Shown here in pieces: positions 60,477-64,000 of a stretch of 64,000 bases of DNA. The notes under the pieces were generated by a model that did not search any database, had not been told where the DNA came from, and was given only the letters and a program-made list of their open reading frames with translations. Each line of letters starts with the position of its first letter. The stretch's first letter is position 1. This DNA is from JBBIMP01 sp037444305. Lineage in GTDB: Bacteria; Acidobacteriota; UBA6911. The DNA is taken from the NCBI GenBank assembly GCA_037444305.1, contig JBBIMP010000026.1:12450-76449 (forward strand). The letters run 5' to 3'. Made by a program: the position numbers and the translations under genes.

Positions 60477-60941
60477 TCAGAAGCGGCGGAGATCATTCCA
60501 CATCCGGCCGAATCCCGTCCGTTCGTCCGGCTCCGGCCAGTCGGCGAGCAGGTCCAGCAACAGCCACAGCCCGGCGGGTGCGCTCCCAGGGGAACGGATT
60601 GCGCCGGGTGCGCGCTCGACCCTCACCGGCTCACCCGGGGGGTGCCGAAAAATATCTCGAAGATCCACGTGGGCGGAGCGAGGAATGTCGCCGGTTCGCC
60701 GGTGAAGCCGGTCAGCATGCGCCGCGCGGCGCGCGGAGCGCAGCGCGCGGTCGCAGGCCGCGCGGCTTTGCGGATTGATCAGGATGCCGTACGCCTCCTG
60801 GATGTCGCGGAACCGCTCCGCCGATGCGCCCTCGCCGGCATCGGGATGGAACCGCCTGGCGAGGATCCGGTGCGCGCGGCGGATTTCCTTGTCGCTCGCG
60901 TCCGGGGCCACGCCCAGTGTCTCGTAGGGATCCTTTTTCAT
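60477..60941 (-). CDS. J-domain protein
   Basis: The 154-residue product starts with a J domain: DPYETLGVAPDASDKEIRRA, the HPD tripeptide in RRFHPDAGEG, and RFRDIQEAYGILINPQSR. It has no Gly/Phe or zinc-finger regions, so it is not DnaJ itself but a specialised co-chaperone that stimulates a DnaK-type ATPase. The Arg-rich middle and C-terminal half show no known fold. I chose the start at 60941 (MKKDPYETLG); the frame opens at 61010. Confidence 0.87.
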   Translation of the reverse strand: MKKDPYETLGVAPDASDKEIRRAHRILARRFHPDAGEGASAERFRDIQEAYGILINPQSRAACDRALRSARRAAHADRLHRRTGDIPRSAHVDLRDIFRHPPGEPVRVERAPGAIRSPGSAPAGLWLLLDLLADWPEPDERTGFGRMWNDLRRF

Positions 60942-61025
60942 GACTCCATTGCCAACCTGACTGGATTCTATCAAAGACGCGATCGAAACAGGAATACCCT
61001 TGCACAGCACAGCGAGGGTGCAATC

Positions 61026-61319
61026 GAGGAAAGCGTTGTTGAGGATACGCGGTAAACGGAGGCGCGAACGCTAGTGAGCGGTCGCGAAACCCAATCGAGG
61101 GAAGCGACCCGCCGCTGCCGCTCCGGGCTCCGCGGGCGCCCGGCCGGCAATCACGATCGGCATATGCAGGAGCAGCGTCGAGCCACCGAGGAAAGCCGCG
61201 TTGAGGGAATGATGTAAACGGAAGCCGCGAACGCTAGTGAGCGGTCGGGTAGCCCAATCATGCGACGCGACCCGTCGCTGCCGCTCCGGGCTCCGCGGGC
61301 GCCCGGCCGGCAATCATGA
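61026..61319. repeat. Two direct copies of a 130-bp structured repeat
   Basis: Copy 1 (61026-61155) and copy 2 (61188-61319) share long identical blocks, including GCGAACGCTAGTGAGCGGTC and the GC-rich tail ending GCCCGGCCGGCAATCA. Each copy contains an imperfect hairpin (CGCT-AGTG-AGCG). No gene lies in the 600-bp interval 60942-61548 apart from this. Confidence 0.75.
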
Positions 61320-61548
61320 CCCGCGGACATGGCATCGGGGAGCCGTTGCCGCGGAATTTCCTTCTCGCGCCGGAGGGGTCTTGCCGGTTAGCGGTGTCAA
61401 GGTGCGCAAGCGCCCGGGAGCCGGCGCTTTTCCCCTACCGGGTCCGGCGCCGGTTGTGATACCACTAAACTGACCGAGCCGGGAGCGCCCGGTTCACACG
61501 AGTTCATCCGCGGCTCGCGGGAGAGCCTACATCATATCTGGAGGCATA

Positions 61549-62328
61549 ATGGAATACCGTAACCTGCTGGTGGAGAAGCTCGGCGCGGTGGCCGTGGTAA
61601 CGGTCAACCGGCCCGACAAACTGAACGCGCTCAACATAGAAACGCGCGAGGAGATCGTGGAGGTCTTCAAGGCGCTCGGACAGGATGACACCGTCAGGGT
61701 CGTGGTCATCACGGGCGCGGGAGACAAGGCTTTCATCGCGGGGGCGGACATCGACGAGTTCAAGGGCAAGACGGCCATTGCGCAGAGGGAGATCATGCGC
61801 AGCAGCCGCGCATTCGATGCCATGGAGGATTTTCCAAAGCCGGTCATCGCCATGATCAACGGCTTCGCGCTCGGCGGCGGCTGCGAACTGGCCATGGGCT
61901 GCGACCTGCGGATCGCCTCCGCGAAGGCCAGGCTGGGACAGCCTGAGATAAAGCTCGGCGTCATTCCGGGAGGCGGCGGGACGCAGCGGCTGCCGCGCCT
62001 CGTGGGCGAAGGCAAGGCCATGGAACTGATCCTGACCGGCGACATGATCGATGCCGAAGAGGCCAGGCGCCTCGGCCTGGTCAATCAGGTCTTCGCGCCG
62101 GAAGAATTGAGGGCCAAAACCATGGAGCTCGCCAACCGGATCGCCGAGATGAGCCCCGTCGCGCTGGCCATGGCCAAGCAGGCGGTCAAGAGCGCGGCAC
62201 GGCTGGACCTGAGGGCCGGCCTGGACGCCGAGACCGAGCTCTTCGCCCTGACATTTTCGAGCGAGGACAAGGAAGAAGGCGTGAGCGCTTTCGTGGAGAA
62301 GCGCAAGCCCGTCTTCCGCGGCCGCTGA
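61549..62328 (+). CDS. Enoyl-CoA hydratase/isomerase (crotonase) family protein
   Basis: The 259-residue crotonase has VVTVNRPDKLNALNIETREE, GDKAFIAGADIDEFKG for the first oxyanion-hole segment, NGFALGGGCELAMGCDLRIA with the first catalytic Glu of the hydratase pair region, and LGQPEIKLGVIPGGGGTQRL with the second Glu. These are the residues of a true enoyl-CoA hydratase acting on short-chain enoyl-CoA. GGAGG lies before the ATG. It is alone on the plus strand after the repeat region. Confidence 0.92.
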   Translation: MEYRNLLVEKLGAVAVVTVNRPDKLNALNIETREEIVEVFKALGQDDTVRVVVITGAGDKAFIAGADIDEFKGKTAIAQREIMRSSRAFDAMEDFPKPVIAMINGFALGGGCELAMGCDLRIASAKARLGQPEIKLGVIPGGGGTQRLPRLVGEGKAMELILTGDMIDAEEARRLGLVNQVFAPEELRAKTMELANRIAEMSPVALAMAKQAVKSAARLDLRAGLDAETELFALTFSSEDKEEGVSAFVEKRKPVFRGR

Positions 62329-62471
62329 AGCCGGCGGCGGGCTGCGCTGCTCAGGATCTCCGGGGGTCCGGCATTTACGGCCGGCCACGTCGGGCCGTCT
62401 CGGTGTCGCCTCCGAGGTGAATCATCGCCGACCCCCGGGAAGGAAGGGCGTCCAGGCTGCGGACGGAGGCC

Positions 62472-63100
62472 ATGAACCAATCGTACCAGGCTGAAGTCAT
62501 CATCGCCGGAGGCGGCCTTGCGGGCTTGGTCACCGCCGGCGAACTGCTCGACGGCGGCAGGAACGTCCTGCTCATCGAAAAGGACAGCGAAGACAAACTG
62601 GGCGGCCTGGCACGCGAGGCCTTCGGCGGCGTGATGCTGGTAGACACGCCGCATCGCGCCGGCTGGGACTCAAGGACCACCCGGAGCTCGCCTGGAGCGA
62701 CTGGGAGCGTTGCGCCCGATTCGATCCGGAAGATGACTGGCCGCGGCGCTGGGCGCGCCGCTATTGCGAGCGGAGCATCCCGGAAATCTTCGAATTCCTC
62801 CGGGCGCGCGGCGTCGCTTTCCTGCCGCTGGTGAACTGGCCCGAACGCGGACTCGACACGCCGCTCAACACCGTCCCCCGCTGGCACATTGCCTGGGGCA
62901 CGGGACACCGGATTGTCGAACAGACGATCGCTCGGCTTCAAGCTCATCCCCACAGAAGCCGCCTGGAAATTCTCTTCGACTGCGAGGTGGCTGAACTCGA
63001 TGTCGCGGGCGGCCGGGTCTCCGGCGTGCGCGGCCGGAGCCTGGTCGACGTTTCGATTTTTGCCGCCCGTGCCGGCGCACGCACGATTGCTGGAGGATGA
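62472..63100 (+). pseudogene. FAD-dependent dehydrogenase, frameshifted and truncated
   Basis: The N-terminus is intact (VIIAGGGLAGLVTAGELLDG, LIEKDSEDKLGGLAREAFGG, VDTPH) with GGAGG before the ATG at 62472. Near 62650 the frame shifts by one base; the family sequence goes on in another frame (RRLGLKDHPELAWSDWERC, then RRYCERSIPEIFEFLRARGV and LVNWPERGLDTPLNTVPRWH). It ends at 63100 after VSGVRGR plus an unrelated 23-residue tail. Members of this FAD-binding dehydrogenase group have about 550 residues, so more than half is missing as well. One base-calling error could explain the shift but not the truncation. Confidence 0.75.
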
Positions 63101-63103
63101 CCG

Positions 63104-64000
63104 ATGAGCAAGCCCGTTTTTGCCGGCGGCCGCAAGACCGGCGCCTGGCTTGTCCGCCATGCCCTGGAACAATTGCCGGTCTCCCACACGTTCGGGATCC
63201 CGGGCGTCCACAACACCGAGCTCTACGACGAGCTCGCGTCCTCGGAACGGATACGGCCCGTGCTGATGACGCACGAAGGAGGGGGCGCCTTCGCGGCGGA
63301 TGCCGTCAGCCGGTCAGCGCGCGACGGCCGCATCGGCTGCCTGGTGATCGTTCCGGCGGCGGGTGTGACCCATGCCATGAGCGGGATCGGCGAGGCTTTT
63401 CTCGCCGGCGTGCCCCTGCTGGTCGTGTCGGGCGGGATCCGAACGGACGTTCCTTACGGCTTCCAGCTGCACGAGATCGACCAGCAGCGGCTCCTTGCCG
63501 GGATCACCAAGAGAACCTGGCGGATCGCAAGGCATGCGGAGATCGTCCCGGCGATTTTCGAGGCATTCCATTGCGCCGTCGGCGGCAGGCCAGGGCCGGT
63601 TTTCGTCGAGGTGCCCGCCAACGTTCTGCTGTTCCAGGATGAAGTGGACGGAGTGCCCGGCTTTCAACCGCAGGAGCCGGGTCCAGCCGCCTCCCCGGAG
63701 CTGATCGCCCAGGCCGCGGATCTGCTGGCGTCGTCGTCCCGCCCGGGGATCTTCGTGGGCTGGGGAGCGGTGGACGTGGTCGCGGAAATTGAGGAGATCG
63801 CCCGGAATCTGGGTGCCCCGGTGGCGACGACGCTGCAGGGGATGAGCGCGTTCCCCGGCCGGCACCCGCTGCACACGGGCATGGGGTTCAGCCGGGCCGC
63901 GGTGCCGGCCGCGGAAAACGCCTTCGGGCGGATCGACTGCCTGCTGGCCGTCGAGAGCCTTACCATCAGCGCCACCGTATCCACGTCGAAGCCGGAAGCA
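63104..64000 (+). CDS. Acetolactate synthase-like TPP enzyme, N-terminal part (runs off window)
   Basis: 299 codons are open to the last base. The Pyr domain is typical: GAWLVRHALEQLPVSHTFGI, VLMTHEGGGAFAADAVSRSA with the cofactor-activating Glu, GVTHAMSGIGEAFLAGVPLL; the central domain begins near AAQAADLLASSSRPGIFVGW. It belongs with acetolactate synthase, benzoylformate decarboxylase and similar large TPP enzymes; the PP domain that would settle this lies outside. GGAGG stands 8 nt before the ATG at 63104 and it follows the broken FAD gene by 3 bp, so both once formed an operon. Confidence 0.85.
   Translation, partial: MSKPVFAGGRKTGAWLVRHALEQLPVSHTFGIPGVHNTELYDELASSERIRPVLMTHEGGGAFAADAVSRSARDGRIGCLVIVPAAGVTHAMSGIGEAFLAGVPLLVVSGGIRTDVPYGFQLHEIDQQRLLAGITKRTWRIARHAEIVPAIFEAFHCAVGGRPGPVFVEVPANVLLFQDEVDGVPGFQPQEPGPAASPELIAQAADLLASSSRPGIFVGWGAVDVVAEIEEIARNLGAPVATTLQGMSAFPGRHPLHTGMGFSRAAVPAAENAFGRIDCLLAVESLTISATVSTSKPEA

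Noticed and set aside
61026..61319. tRNA or CRISPR interpretation of the direct repeats
   Set aside because: Only two units, no cloverleaf or CCA-type end, and spacing is too long and single for CRISPR.
62640..62670. Programmed frameshift in the FAD dehydrogenase
   Set aside because: No slippery heptamer is present and the C-terminal half of the protein is missing anyway, so decay or error is more likely.

Overview
The window is high-GC DNA from a bacterium that is most likely an acidobacterium or a close relative. Three features point that way: a secreted VWFA protein of the type first described in Acidobacteria (40871-41890), two large Oar-like TonB-dependent receptors with carboxypeptidase-regulatory N-termini (1-1832, 55018-58203), and a metabolism built on ferredoxin, Hdr proteins and a three-subunit succinate dehydrogenase. 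The assignment is an inference from gene content; no rRNA or ribosomal protein gene is present. No tRNA or CRISPR array was recognised.

Layout. 1-3.6 kb: minus-strand TonB receptor (truncated by the window edge), a 39-residue membrane peptide with a clear terminator, a small secreted-looking ORF and an SDR dehydrogenase. 3.5-4.7 kb: a decayed sugar-nucleotide cluster (two CDP-paratose-2-epimerase-like genes and a glycosyltransferase scrap, all with internal deletions) bracketed by a short inverted-repeat family. 4.8-11.4 kb: a two-subunit TPP decarboxylase of the sulfopyruvate/phosphonopyruvate type, an HtrA-like protease, a long transketolase-like enzyme and an atypical Ser/Thr kinase.

11.6-24.4 kb is the centrepiece: one plus-strand array of a Cys-rich MarR regulator, a four-subunit 2-oxoacid:ferredoxin oxidoreductase (korDABC), a double HdrA, MvhD, an HdrCB (HdrD-like) protein, an HdrA-MvhD fusion, a tiny zinc-ribbon protein and a second HdrCB protein. 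Both hdrA genes are interrupted by a TGA at the same motif (Asp-Cys-Ser-Ile-TGA-Ile-Leu-Gly-Pro). Each TGA is followed, exactly 27 nt later, by a 7-bp hairpin with a GGUC apical loop whose basal pair covaries between the copies. I read both as selenocysteine codons with bacterial SECIS elements, so these are two full-length selenoproteins (1034 and 816 residues), not four fragments. The inferred role is a cytoplasmic electron-bifurcating or confurcating complex linked to 2-oxoacid oxidation through ferredoxin.

24.4-31.3 kb: structured intergenic repeats, a membrane-anchored Nfu-N domain protein, HEPN/MNT and VapBC-type toxin-antitoxin pairs, a glyoxalase II and a 988-residue protein with two nucleotidyltransferase-like motifs. 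31.4-34.3 kb: a second kor operon (D-A-B-C, minus strand). 34.8-43.2 kb: CBS protein, flavin prenyltransferase, coiled-coil membrane protein, APC permease, B12/radical-SAM protein, cold-shock protein with a structured leader, VWFA protein and a membrane-anchored unknown.

43.6-53.3 kb is central carbon metabolism: icd, mdh, a MerR-XRE-cupin regulator, a one-chain FAD/Fe-S D-lactate (2-hydroxyacid) dehydrogenase and sdhCAB. 53.5-61 kb: CapA-like protein, TonB receptor, and a minus-strand J-domain / FHA-cyclase / sigma-factor run. 61-64 kb: a 130-bp direct repeat, a crotonase, a frameshifted and truncated FAD dehydrogenase, and the start of an acetolactate-synthase-like TPP enzyme that runs off the end.
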